This document shows positions 27,940 through 38,926 of a stretch of DNA of 64,000 nucleotides, one piece after another. Each line of letters opens with the position of its first letter. Within the stretch, counting starts at the first letter, position 1. The notes under the pieces were generated by a model. That model saw only the letters and a program-made list of their open reading frames with translations, was not told the origin of the DNA and did not search any database. Source of the stretch: Prunus persica (Eukaryota > Streptophyta > Magnoliopsida > Rosales > Rosaceae); assembly GCF_000346465.2 (NCBI RefSeq), contig NC_034009.1, positions 25,651,983-25,715,982 of the forward strand. The letters run 5' to 3'. The position numbers and the translations under genes are program-made.

Positions 27940-28253
27940 AAGGTAGAACATCCATCATGAGTGGACTTGAATCTCCATATCCAACCCGAGGTGTTGGTAC
28001 TCGCCATGGCAGTAGGAGGAGTGGATTTTGGCTTGTTGGGCTACGCTTGACTGATCGTCGTTAGGTATAACCCCCATGAGCATGATGACGTTTTTGTATT
28101 TACCCAAGTAGACCATGGGTCTTTAGCAACATCTTGGGTGGCGAACCTTGTGCATAGTGGGCCTGGGTTAAGCAACATGAAATCAATGATGGTTTTGGTG
28201 GTGGGTAGGCAATAGTTGATAATGGTGGACGCGTTATGCTTTTCAACCCCGAG
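27940..28253 (-). pseudogene. PPO module 1 (short), N-domain fragment
   Basis: Minus-strand pieces such as TKTIIDFMLLNPGPLCTRFATQDVAK match the start of the PPO tyrosinase domain, with stops and shifts. It is fused on the left to the shared non-PPO repeat (27723-27940). The N-terminal side is cut by a small hAT-like element. Confidence 0.6.
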
Positions 28254-28515
28254 CAGTGGTGAAGCCACTCCTAGGCCTAGAGTGGCCTTGGCCCATCCCC
28301 ATATTTTTATCTCTCCTCCATTATATTATATATAACATATAGAATTTGTAATAAACAACTTATAATATAAGTTATAGTTCCCTATAAAATAAATTAGACA
28401 TGATTAAATTATAAATATTTAGCTCTAAACATGTAATTATTGAATACTTAGGTGTTTTTATATACTTGTATTTTCTACTTCGCCCCCTAACTTTACAATT
28501 CTAGCTCCGCCCCTG
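28254..28515. mobile_element. hAT-type MITE, 262 bp
   Basis: Ends CAGTGGTGAAGC and (reverse) CAGGGGCGGAGC form terminal inverted repeats. Flanking 8-mers ACCCCGAG and AGCCCGAG agree at 7 of 8 bases, as expected for a hAT target duplication. The interior is AT-rich and non-coding. It interrupts a sequence that is continuous in the other PPO modules (AGCCCGAGCATGGCGTCC type). Confidence 0.75.
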
Positions 28516-28854
28516 AGCCCGAGCATGACATCCTTACATATTTGCACTAATTACGTCATTCACCTCATTGTAATTGTGTATCTTCTAATGTTAGTTAAAT
28601 ATACTTAACATAAGTTGAAACAAAAAAATTTAAGAAAAAAACTCAAGGTTAAATGGGCTGGTGCTTGGGCTCATGCACGAGCTCGAGCACATCCCGTTTC
28701 AATGTGAATTTGGAATTTGGGTGGGGATGTGATAATTTGTTTTAATAAATAGCCTAACACGGCAAGACTGGATTAATTATATGGGTCGGCCCATACGAGA
28801 TGAATAACTTAATGACACAAATTTAAATGGGTGAAGTCGGCACGACCCTTTTAA

Positions 28855-29190
28855 CACCTCAAGATAGAAGATCGAGCATGAATGGACTTGGATCTCCATC
28901 TCCATATCTAACTCAACTTGTTGGTACTTGCCATCGTAGTAGGAGTAGTGGACTTTGTCTTGTTGGGCTAGGCTTCGCGGATAGTTATCGAGTATGACCT
29001 GCATGAGCATCATGATGTTTTTGTATTTAGCCAAGTAGAGATGGTCCTTATCAACATCTTGGGTTGCAAGCATTGTGCATAATGGGCCCGGGTCGAACAA
29101 CTTGAAATCAATTATGGTTGTGGTGCTGGGTGGGCAACGTCGATAATGGTGGACACATCATGCTCTTCAGCCCGAGCATGGCGTCCTTAC
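28855..29190 (-). pseudogene. PPO module 2 (short)
   Basis: Minus-strand reading gives ATQDVDKDHLYLAKYKN, then a piece like PRSLAQQDKVHYSYYDGKYQ. This is the PPO region LPxDDPRSFxQQAxVHCAYC that leads into the first copper-binding site. The conserved HCAYC Cys is lost. The open frame runs on into the foreign repeat. Confidence 0.65.
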
Positions 29191-29394
29191 ACATTTGTTG
29201 CAATTGCGTAATTTATCTTTTAATGTTAGTTTAATATGCTTAACATAAGTTTTTCTTAAAAAAGTTAGTGAAAAAACTTAAAGTTAAATAAGCTAGTGCT
29301 TGGGCTCAGGCATGTGCCCAAGCACATCCTATTTCAATGTAGACTTGGAATTTGGGTTGGGCCTTGATCAATGGTTTTAATAAATAGCCTAACA

Positions 29395-29985
29395 AAGCAC
29401 GTACATATTCTTATTCTCGTAGTAGAACAAGAACTCGGTGTCCAGCCAATCAGGTTTTTTCTATGTCTGTACCGCCCAGTTTTGATTTATAAATCCACAT
29501 TCAAATGGTAGGAGTAAAATAGAGGATACCGATCCGTCTAGTAAAAAACGCCTATATCCTTTGGTCTAGGTTAGGTCACCCATCCAGGAATGGATACTAT
29601 TATGCAGGATGAGCTAGATGTTTTCTTCTTTGAGGTTCGAGTGGTCCCTGACATTGTACGGCTCCCTATAGAAGAGCCGATATGAAATGGCCTTGGACAC
29701 CATCCTGATGCACTGCGTTTTGGAACTGATCGTAGAAGGAGGAAGTGGTATCAATGAAAATCGCCGGAATGTACTTACCCGCTGGCGCATCCCAATTCCA
29801 AAAGGGTAAAGTGAAGGTGGGGTCCCTGATGAGCTCTCCCATGATCTTCTCTGCGTACATATTTACATATTGGGTCGCGAACCTTGTACATATTGGGTCC
29901 GGGTCAAGCAACTTAAAATAAATTATGGTTATGGTGGTGGGTAGGTAGCAATTGATAATGGTGGATGCATCATGCTTTTCAGCCC
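29395..29985 (-). pseudogene. PPO module 3 (long), tyrosinase core fragments
   Basis: Minus-strand pieces include EKIMGELIRDPTFTLPFWNW and DAPAGKYIPAIF (the PPO segment after the CuA site) plus broken copies of the later region up to a DTEFL-FYDE-like stretch. The tyrosinase piece is joined directly to the N-fragment GPICTRFATQ, so an internal part is missing. Several stops are present. Confidence 0.7.
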
Positions 29986-30339
29986 GAGTATGGCGTCCTT
30001 ACATATTTGTTGCAATTGTGTCATTCACCTCATTATAATTGTTTATCTTCTAATGTTAGTTTAATATGCTTAACATAATGTTTTTTTTAAAAAAAAAATT
30101 TAAGTAAAAAGACTTAAAGTTAAATGGGCTCATGCTTGGGCTGAGGCATGAGACTTGAGCACATCCTGTTTCAATGTGGATTTGGAATTTGAGTTGGGTC
30201 GTGAACAATGGTTTTAATAAATAGCCTAACATGACATGACCCGATTAATTATATGAGCCAGCCCGCACGAGATGAATAACTTAATGGCATAAATTTAAAT
30301 GGATCGGGTCAGTACGACCCTTTTAACAACTAAAGGTAG

Positions 30340-30650
30340 GACACTCAGCAGGAATAGACTTGGATCTCCATATGCAACCTGACTTGTTGGTACTCGACAT
30401 CGCAGTAGAAGCAGTGGACTTTGGCATGTTGGGCCAGGCTTCATGGATTGTCATTGGGTATGACCTGTATGAGTGTCATGATGTTTTTGTATTTAGTAAA
30501 GTAGACATGGTCCTTAGCAACATATTGGGTTGCGAGCCTTGTTCATATTAGACCCAGGTCGAATGACTTGAAATCAATGATGGTTGTGGAAGTGCAACAG
30601 TTGATAATGATAGATGCGTCATGCTTTTCAGCCCGAGCATGGCATCCTTA
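30340..30650 (-). pseudogene. PPO module 4 (short)
   Basis: Same arrangement as modules 2, 6 and 7: an N-domain PPO fragment fused to the shared GC-rich repeat on its left (30125-30340). It has many stops. Recognised mainly by nucleotide likeness to the neighbours. Confidence 0.55.
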
Positions 30651-30869
30651 CATATTTGCAATAATTGCGTCCTTCACCTCATTATAATTGTTTAATGTTA
30701 GTTAAATATGCTTAACATAAGTTGAAAAAAAAAATTTAAGTAAAAAAACTTAAAGTTAAATGGGCTGGTGCTTAGGTGCAGGCACGAGTCTATGCACATC
30801 TTATTTCAATGTGGACTTGGAATTTGGGTTGGGCTGTGATGAATGATTTTAATAATAGCCCAATACAGC

Positions 30870-31590
30870 ACGTCCAGATTCTTCTTCTTGTCGTAGAACA
30901 AGAACTCGGTGTCCAGCCAATCAGTTTTTTCTATGTCTGTACTACCCAGATTTGATTTATAAATCCACATTCGAATGGTGGGAGTAAAATAGAGGAGCCC
31001 TATCTGCCGAATAAAAAACGCCTATATCCTCTTTTTGGTCTAGGTTGGGTCACCTATCTAGGAATAGATACTATTATGCGTGATGCGCTTGATGTTTCCT
31101 TCTCCAGGATTTGGGTGGTCTCCGACGTTGTACAGCTCCCCATAGAAGAGCTGATGTGACTTGACCTTGGACACCATCTGCTGGTACATGGTGGTTAGAT
31201 TCTCTTTGATTTGCATGGCGCCATCCACGTCATCGTTGGTCTCACTGTAATTAAGATCCAGGAGCTTTCGGGGGTTGATGCGTTGTGTTGTGGAACTGAT
31301 CATAGAGGGTGGAAGTGGTATTAGTGAAAATCGCCGGAATGTACATACCAGCTGGCGCATCCCAGTTCTAAAAGGGTAAAGGGAAGGTAGGGTCCCCGAT
31401 GAGCTCCTCCATGATCTTCTCGAGCATGGCGTCCTTAAATATTTACATATTGGGTTACGAACCTTGTGCATACTTGGCCCGGGTCGGGCAACTTAAAATC
31501 AATGATGGTTTTTATTAGGTTGTGGTAGTGGATGGGCAACAGTCGATAATGGTGGATGCGTCATGATTTTCAACTTGAGCATGGCGTCTT
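30870..31590 (-). pseudogene. PPO module 5 (long), tyrosinase core fragments
   Basis: The minus-strand frame contains LLDLNYSETNDDVDGAMQIK and MYQQMVSKVKSHQLFYGELY, followed by GDHPNPGEGNIKRITHNSIY. These fit the PPO region just before the CuB histidines. The upstream PTFTLPFW equivalent is shifted. It is non-functional. Confidence 0.72.
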
Positions 31591-31904
31591 TACATATTTG
31601 CAGCAATTATGTTCTTCACCTCATTGTAGTTTTTTTATCTTCAAATGTTAGTTTAATATGCTTAACATAAGTTAGAAAAAAAAACTTAAAGTTAAATGAG
31701 CTTGTGCTTAGGCTGAGGCACGAGCCCTGAGCACATCCCGTTTCAATGTGGATTTGAAATTTGGGTTGGGCCGTAAACAATGGGTTTAACAAATAGCCTG
31801 ACACGACACGACCCAATTAATTATATAGGCTGACCCACATGAGATGAATAACTTAGTGGCACAAATTTAAATGGGTTGGGTTGGTACGACCCTTTTAACA
31901 CCTC

Positions 31905-32225
31905 AAGGTAGAACACCCAACAGGAGTGGACTTGGATCTCTATATCCAACCCGACTTGTTGGTACTCGACATCGCAGTAGGAGCAGTAGACTTTGGCTTA
32001 TTGGGCTAGGCTTCATAGATCATCATTGGGTATGACCTGTATGAGTGTTATGACATTTTTGTATTTAGCCACGTAGACATGGTCCTTAGCAACATCTTCA
32101 GTCTCGAGCCTTGTTCATATTAGGCCCGGGTCGAACAACTTGAAATCGATGATGGTTGTGGTGGTGGGTGGGCAATAGTCGATAATGGTGGATGCGTCAT
32201 GCTTTTCAGCCCGAGTATGACGCCC
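31905..32225 (-). pseudogene. PPO module 6 (short)
   Basis: PPO N-domain fragment next to the shared repeat at 31680-31900. It parallels modules 4 and 7 and has stops in all frames. Called by likeness to its neighbours. Confidence 0.55.
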
Positions 32226-32549
32226 TTACATATTTTCACTAATTGCGTCCTTTACCTTATTGTAATTGTTTATCTTATGTTAGTTAAATATGTTTAACAT
32301 AAGTTGAAAAGAAAATTTTAAGTAAAAAAACTTAAAGTTAAATGGGCTGGTGCTTAGGCTCAGGCACGAGCCCAAACACATCTCGTTTCAATGTGGACTT
32401 GAAATTTAGGTTGGGCCGTGACCAATGGTTTTAATAAATAACCCAACACAACACCTCCCGATTAATTAAATGGGCTGGCTCGCACCAGATGAATAACTTA
32501 ATGACACAAATTTAAATGGATCGGGTTAACACGACCCTTTTAAAACCTC

Positions 32550-32870
32550 AAGATAGAAGACTGAGCATGAATGGACTTGGATCTTCATCTTTGACCCGAC
32601 TTGTTGATACTCGTCATCCCAGTAGGAGTAGTGGACTTTGGCTTGTTGGGTCAGGCTACGCGGATCATCATCGGGTATGACCCGCATGAGCGTCATGACG
32701 TTTTTGTATTTAGCCAAGTAGATAGAGTCTTTAGCAACATCTTGGGTCGCAAGCATTGTGCATAATGGGCCCGAGTCGAAGAGCTTGAAATCAATGATGG
32801 TTGTGATGGTGGGGGGCAACAGTCGATAATGGTGGACACGTCATGCTTTTCAGCCCGAACATGGTGTCCT
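32550..32870 (-). pseudogene. PPO module 7 (short), best preserved short module
   Basis: A minus-strand frame of about 97 codons includes PPTITTIIDFKLFDSGP, ATQDVAKDSIYLAKYKNVM and LMRVIPDDDPRSLTQQAK, then VHYSYWDDEYQQVG and IQVHSCS. This is colinear with the PPO tyrosinase domain start. The CuA region's HCAYC and HNSW motifs are changed to HYSYW and HSCS, so copper binding would be lost. Confidence 0.72.
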
Positions 32871-33084
32871 TACATATTTGCTGCAATTGCGCCCTTCACC
32901 TCATTGTAGTTATTTATTTTCTAATGTTAGTTTAATATGTTTTACAAAAGTTGAACAAATAAGTAAAAAAATTAAAGTTAAATGGGTTGGTGCTTGGGCT
33001 CAAGCACGAGCCCAAGCATATCTTGTTTCAATGTGGACTTAGAATTTGGGTTGGGCCGTGATCAATGGTTTTAATAAATAGCCC

Positions 33085-34140
33085 AACACCGCATGTCCAG
33101 ATTCTTCTTCTCATCGTAGGACAAGAACTCAGTGTCCAGCCAATCAGTTTTGCGCATGTGTGTACCACCCAATTTTGATTTATAAATCCACGTTTGAATG
33201 GTAGGAGTAAAATAGAAGATCCCGATCCGCCGAGTAAAAAGCCCCCATATCCTTTTTTTTGGTATATGTCGCATCACCCGTCCGGGAATGGATATTATTA
33301 TGCGGGATGCGCTCGATGTTTCCTTCTATGGGGTTTGAGTGTCCCCGACATTGTATGGCTCCCCGTAGAAGAGCCGGTGTGACGTGGCCTTGGACACCAT
33401 TTGCTAGTTCATGGTGGTTAGATTCTCCTTGATTCACATGGCATCGTCCACGTCATTGTCGGTCCCACTGTAATTGAGATCCAAGAGCTTCAGATGCTGA
33501 TGTGCTGTGTTTTGGAACTGATCGTAGAGGGAGGAAGCGGTAATAGTTAAAATCGCCGGAATTTACATACCAGCTAGCACATCCAGTTCTAGAAGTGTAA
33601 AGAGAAGGTAGGGTCCCCGATGAGCTCCCTCATAATCTTCTCGAGCCTGGCGTCCTTACATATTTATATATTGGGTTGCAAACCTTGTGCATACTCGCCA
33701 TTGCAGAAGTGGACTTGGATTTCCATATCCAACCTGACTTGTTGGTACTTGCCATCGCAGTAGGAGTAGTGGACTTTGGTTGTTGGGCTAGGCTTCACGG
33801 ATCATCATTGAGTATGACCTGTATGAGTGTCATGACGTTTTTGTATTTAGCCAATTAGACTATGCCCCCAGGTGATCATTGCCACCGTTGTTTGCTTTGT
33901 ATCAAACTCTGCCCGTAAGGCATTGTTTGGGGTTTCAAGGCAGTGAAGGTGTTTGGGGATTTTTTTGAATAAAGGAAGATAAAGAAGTTGTGGTGGCAGT
34001 TGGAGGTAGGAGAGAGGAACCTATGGCGGAGCCTTAATGCAGAAATGATAATCTATTTTTTTGGTCGAAAATGCATAAATTATACTCAAGTGTGCTTCTT
34101 TTATAAAGGATATAAGCGTGCCCACACATTGTATGAGTAA
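33085..34140 (-). pseudogene. PPO module 8 (long): core, N-fragment, transit peptide and promoter
   Basis: The left part reads GNIERIPHNNIHSRTGD, DMGAFYSADRDLLFYSYHSNVDL and KLGGT...DWLDTEFLSYDEKKNLD on the minus strand. This is the CuB region (PPO: FYSAGRDPIFxxHHSNVD) and the following linker, with one CuB His replaced (YHSN for HHSN). A short N-fragment (33690-33860) and a transit-peptide-like sequence to about 34030 follow; its ATG is changed to ATA. Upstream DNA to 34200 matches the other PPO promoters (23640-23913 and 45420-45720). It is broken. Confidence 0.7.
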
Positions 34141-34599
34141 TTAATTCTTGCATTGCAAAAGAAGTTCTTTTGAAAAGAGACATTCTAAAGTATATTCGTT
34201 GATGGTTTATTTGTTTATTTATAAGTTTTAATCTTCTTCATTGTTCCTTGGTTATCAACTCGTAGCGTATGCATAATAATGCAGGGGCCTGAGCATGGCA
34301 TGTCCTTCACCTCTTTGCAGTTGTTTATCTTCTAGTGTTAATTTAATATGCTTAACATAAGTTGAAAAAATAATAATAATAAAGTTAAATGGGTTCTTGC
34401 TTGGGCTCATGCATGTTCCCAAGCACAATCCGTTTCAATGTGGACTTGGACTTTTGGCTAGGTTGTGATTAATGATTTTAATGAAAGGGACAACACTGCA
34501 TGACCCTATTAATTATATGGGATGTCGTGGCACGACATTAATAAATTAGTGGCACAAATTTAAATGGGCACGACCGACACGACCCGTTTAACACTTGTA

Positions 34600-35080
34600 G
34601 GCAAGAATGACTTGGATCTTTAGATCCGGCACGACTTACAGGTACTGTCATTGCAGTAGGAGCACTGGACTTTGGCCTATTGGGCCGGACTTTGGGTGAT
34701 CTTCGTTGGGTGGGACATGTATGAGCATGATGACATTGTTATTTAGCCAAGTAAACAGGGTCCTTGGCAACATCTTGGGGTGCGCTAGGTTGGTTTCTAA
34801 ATAGGGCATGATAAGGCCCAACCACGATTTATTGGTAGGTTGTGCTAGGTTGGTTTCTAAACTAGTCGCGCCGTATAGACGCATGGCTCCTAGAGCAATG
34901 AGCAAGTTCATCCCATCAAGTCTTGCTAGACCCTGCTCCAAGTGATCATCACCACTGTTTTTTACTTTGCACTGGACTTTGTCCTTAACGCATTGTTTGG
35001 GGTTTTGGGGTAGTGACCGTGTTTGGAGGTTGTTTGGAGGTTGTTTTTGGCTCGGCATTGCACCTAATGGTTTATTTTGT
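34600..35080 (-). pseudogene. PPO module 9, N-terminal part
   Basis: A minus-strand frame includes VQCKVKNSGDDHLEQGLARL and LLIALGAMRLYGATSLETN, matching the end of the PPO transit peptide (SCKATNNGDD-type) and the thylakoid signal. A local duplication then repeats the LETNLA stretch (34786-34865). It is not functional. Confidence 0.65.
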
Positions 35081-35089
35081 TTTAAAAAA

Positions 35090-36380
35090 AATATGCTTAA
35101 CATAAGTTGAAAAATAAATTAAGTAATAAAAAAAAACTTAAGTTAAATGGGACGACTTGAGCATGACTCGTTTCAATGTGGACTCGGACTTTGAGTCGAA
35201 CCAGGGTAAATGGTTTTAATAAATAAGCGAGCACAACATGACCTGATTAATTATATGAGCTGGCATGACATGACATGAATAACTTAGTAGCATGAATTTA
35301 AATAAAACGGGCCAACACGACACAAATAACTTAGTGGCATGTAAAAAACCAAAACAAAGGGAGAGAGAAGATATGATGCTTTGAATAATTGACAGAGCAA
35401 AAACACGTTTTACATTTAATGGTTAGTACTATTTACTACTATTTATGATTAGCAATCTGCTAAATCGTTTTATACGTATTGCATAAAGTTTTATATTTTG
35501 AGAAGAAATTTGCTAAATTAAAGGTTATTATGTAATTATATGTTTATATACATAAGTATTGGTTAATTAAAGGTTATTAGGTAACTAATTTTTTTTAAAA
35601 AAAATTGGAGAGTTAAAGTTATTGAATTTATATGTACAAATCATTTGTTTACAATCATATACAAGAGTGGATCCCACCTTAGTTAGAGATGTTGTATGCG
35701 TATTATTCATAGTTTAATGTGTGGTTTAGTTAAAGATGAGAATCATATATCTTTAATGTAGTATGTGTGGTTTAAATCGTATTATTCATAGTTTAATTAA
35801 GCAGACCTACTTCCTAAAAATGTGTAATTAGTTTTGTGTTTCTTTCACTATTCTTGTTGTTTTCCCTGCTTTGTTTTGCTTAATCATTAGGGTGTTGTGA
35901 GGTTTGGTGGAGAGCGTGGAAGGTTTTTTGAGCTTGAAAAGTCTCTTATATGATGTTGTATGTTTGTACCATAATCAACCTTGCACATTTGGCACTGGAG
36001 AACTAGTACACAAGCAAAACCCACAAACTGTCGAAGATGAGATACTTGGGAAAGACCGCCAACTCAAGGCTTTGATGACGTCATCATAACCAAGGGTACC
36101 AAAGGGACTTTCCATTTCGGTTTGACACTAACCTGCCGAAGGCTCTTACTGAAGACTAAGTTCTCCGAACCTAATCCTGAGATACGTGTCATCACCACAA
36201 CAATTTACCCAAAGTCCCATATCAAAACTTTGTGTAAACACCTACTCCATTTTGCCTATAAAAAAAGGAATAGTGCTAAGCTAACAAGGGAACTAATCCT
36301 AATCTGTACCTTACTCTACCAAAATTACCTTTTGCCCATATTTTGCACACTTAAGCATCGGAGAGTGTTTTGCCTATATT
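35090..36380. other. Gene-free stretch after the PPO array
   Basis: 35090-35340 is a partial copy of the shared module repeat. Sequence near 35360-35410 resembles 45930-46000, so it is probably far-upstream PPO DNA. The rest is AT-rich. A short open stretch at 36120-36380 has no recognised similarity. Confidence 0.45.
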
Positions 36381-37500
36381 AGAGATGGAGAAGATCCCCA
36401 GCTGCAGATGTATATTTCTAGAAGTGTTGTGTTATTAACAACAGTTCTTGTATGCACTTTTCTAAAAGTAATAATGTTGACGAAATACCGGTTTTAGTTG
36501 AGCATGCTTATTAGTGCTATTGCACAGAAAATTTGCAATGCTAACTTAGGAAAAGTGAATTAGTAAGATCTCAAAAGAATGTCATCAGGGAATTACTTGA
36601 TGTTACAATGTTCATAAACATCCCACTGAAAAATTGCACTAAAGTCATTATCTGATTTCTTTTCTGTGATTAGGGCATGTGTTGGAAACCCTGCTAGTTG
36701 AGGACCGACAAGATCGGGTCCTCCTGTATTGATTTTGGAGTTCCAGGAGGCAAACTTGAGATTTTTGTTTGTATGAGAAAACTCAATTGTATCTTCTGCT
36801 TTCCTTGTCTTCTGTTGGTTACGCTGTAGGCTGGAGGTATTTTGTATTTAGTTGCAAAGCGTTCCTGCGTAAGCAAATTTTACTTTTGGGGAACAAGATC
36901 TCAGAGGCACACACGGATCACTTATAAACGAAGGCCAAAGGTATCTAAAATGTGATGATATGGAGCTTGCGTGAAAACATTCTTTGTAAATAATTCCTTA
37001 ACGAGTTTGCTCCAAAGATGAAGCCATTATCGTGTGCAAGTCCAAGAGTTATTATAAATATTTTCCTTCGATGATGTGAGAAGTCTGGTAGATTTTTCAA
37101 AGTGAAACGACGTGGTCTCCAAATGGAGATAGGAAAATAGATTGATTCACATGCAGCTGGATTGAAGGTTAGATGGGCCCAATGTTCTTGATAACCAACT
37201 CTAATCATCCCACAAACTATCATATACTAGAGAATAGAGATATTGATCCATTCACACATATCAGCAATCAAAGAAATGCAATTGCCGCAAAATAATGCTG
37301 AGAAAATAAAACCTTATTACGAGAAAGAATGCAACTGAAATGAGGGTAGAGTATTCTTTTTATATAAACAATTCATCACTGTTTTTTCCACAAGAACAAT
37401 TAATTGTGAACTTTTGCATTTATCTTATATATCAACTGTGTGTGTATGAGCCCTGTTTCCTTCCATTTCAGAAGTATCAAACTGATCCTAATACTGCTGC
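36380..37500. repeat. Second copy of F-box gene 3' flank
   Basis: 36385-36760 matches 21950-22450 and 37300-37500 matches 22470-22660, same orientation and order. The pieces between (36770-37290) have no counterpart in the first copy. No F-box coding exon is present here. It leads directly into the ARO pseudogene. Confidence 0.8.
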
Positions 37501-38154
37501 ACAGCACAATGATAGTCCTGCAAAAAAACTTTGGTCCTTTAGCCCGCCTTTGAGAATGACCTCCAATGTGGTACAGATTGAGGTGATCTATTGCCTTCGC
37601 CACCAATTCTCTCAACTCGGGATGTTGAGGCAGCGCACTACGGTCTGCCCCTTCAAGAGCAGTCAACACCCTAGTCGGTTCCAAAGCGTTCGTATTTCCA
37701 GAGTGTAATGCAAGGTAGCAAAGGAGAATCAGTCCATGCAACTGTGAGTGTTCATTGCCTCTTAGCAGTCTCTAATCAGAGGTGGGATAGCATTGAACTC
37801 AATAATCATCTTCGAATGCTCCATACAGAGAAAATTATCTGGACAAGCAAATTTCCCGGACCAATGACCCAGGTATCTCTAGCAGGGAATGTCCTAGCCA
37901 ATGAACCAACCAACTGATTTTATAGCAGGAATTTGCAATGTTGGGCTATCCACATCTTTGATCAGCCTCAAGAGCTGATCCACAACCGCCTTGGCAGCCA
38001 GCGAATTGGTCTTAAACGCCACTCTCCTAAGGTCAGAATTGGATTCAGCTGCAGCCGTTATCTCCATTGTAGTCATCAAACAATTGAATTGCAACTGACA
38101 CACCAACTTAGCCAAGTAAAGCAGACCCTTCGTATCAGTTATCCTCCTACTATT
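37500..38154 (-). pseudogene. ARMADILLO REPEAT ONLY (ARO)-like pseudogene, C-terminal part
   Basis: ARO proteins are plant armadillo-repeat proteins involved in polar cell growth. On the minus strand, LQFNCLMTTMEITAAAESNS, DLRRVAFKTNSLAAKAVVDQ and LLRLIKDVDSPTLQIPAIKS run in one frame. After a shift or deletion come LHGLILLCYLALHSGNTNAL and DRSALPQHPELRELVAKAID, then HLNLYHIGGHSQR, close to the family C-terminus. Part of the middle repeats is missing and frames are shifted. Upstream coding sequence continues beyond a solo LTR. Confidence 0.78.
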
Positions 38155-38744
38155 TGTTGGAAAATTTAATATTAACTAATATTGATTTTCCTATTTGAAT
38201 GGAAATTAATAAAATTCATTGGATTAAAGTTATGACTCTTGGGTTAAAGACTTCTTCATATGGGGGTGACAACTTTTCAAACCAAGGGATGCATTGTTTG
38301 GGGTGACAACTCTTCAGACCAAGGGATGCATTGTTTGCCTTTTCAGATTGAGATACCTTTTTAGAAAGGGTATTTCATCATCTATAAATAGAGCAATCCT
38401 CCTGCAGTTTTATTAGTTCAGTTTAATTATCTACATACAGACTTTCACATATAGAAAGCATTAGAGTTTTCATAAAGAGAGGTTCCTGCATAATTTGGTT
38501 CAAAGTTCCTTGTGAATTGCAGTGCTTCTTTCATAAGGAGGGGAGTCGTTGTATCCTGGGAGGGGAACGCTAGTGAACCGTAAGCACCAGTGTAGGGCGT
38601 AATTCGTCTTAAGGTCAGAGTGTCCAACACTTGCCTCGACTCAATTAAGGTTCTTCTAATTCAATTATGCTTTGTAAAAATCTGTTTTATGTGCAGTATT
38701 TATTTTGTTTATTTTATAGCAATTTAGCACTCATATTTCCAACA
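38155..38744. mobile_element. Solo LTR, 590 bp, target duplication CTATT
   Basis: Ends TGTTGGAAA and TTTCCAACA form a perfect inverted terminal pair. CTATT flanks both sides (38150-38154 and 38745-38749). The interior has a 36-bp tandem duplication around GGGATGCATTGTTTG (about 38265-38340). No internal retrotransposon region is present. Confidence 0.92.
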
Positions 38745-38926
38745 CTATTCAAAACACTCCCTCTACTAACAAGCATCCACAGAGCCAAGGACCCAGGATC
38801 AACACCAAGAGCTGCAGTGCAAATGTCATCAAAAGTAAACCCAAGAAGCACTTCTTGGAGATCAATAACACCGTTTCTAGAATTCACGACATCGTCCATC
38901 AACCTCAACAGCTTTTGGTGCACCAA
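38714..38926 (-). pseudogene. Cytochrome P450 fragment (CYP86 type) fused to ARO fragment
   Basis: On the minus strand, HQKLLRLMDDVVNSRNGVID, LQEVLLGFTFDDICTAALGV and DPGSLAL match the P450 helix region (LQDVLLRFTFDNIC-AFGVDPG) of CYP86-like fatty-acid hydroxylases. Directly after DPGSLAL the frame changes to WMLVSRGSVLN, which continues past the LTR into ARO-like sequence. No haem-binding motif is present, so it is only a fragment. The listed span runs into the LTR end (38714-38744). Confidence 0.6.

Noticed and set aside
36945..37223. 92-aa minus-strand frame
   Set aside because: Lies in the part of the duplicated F-box flank that has no counterpart; not recognised and too weak to call.
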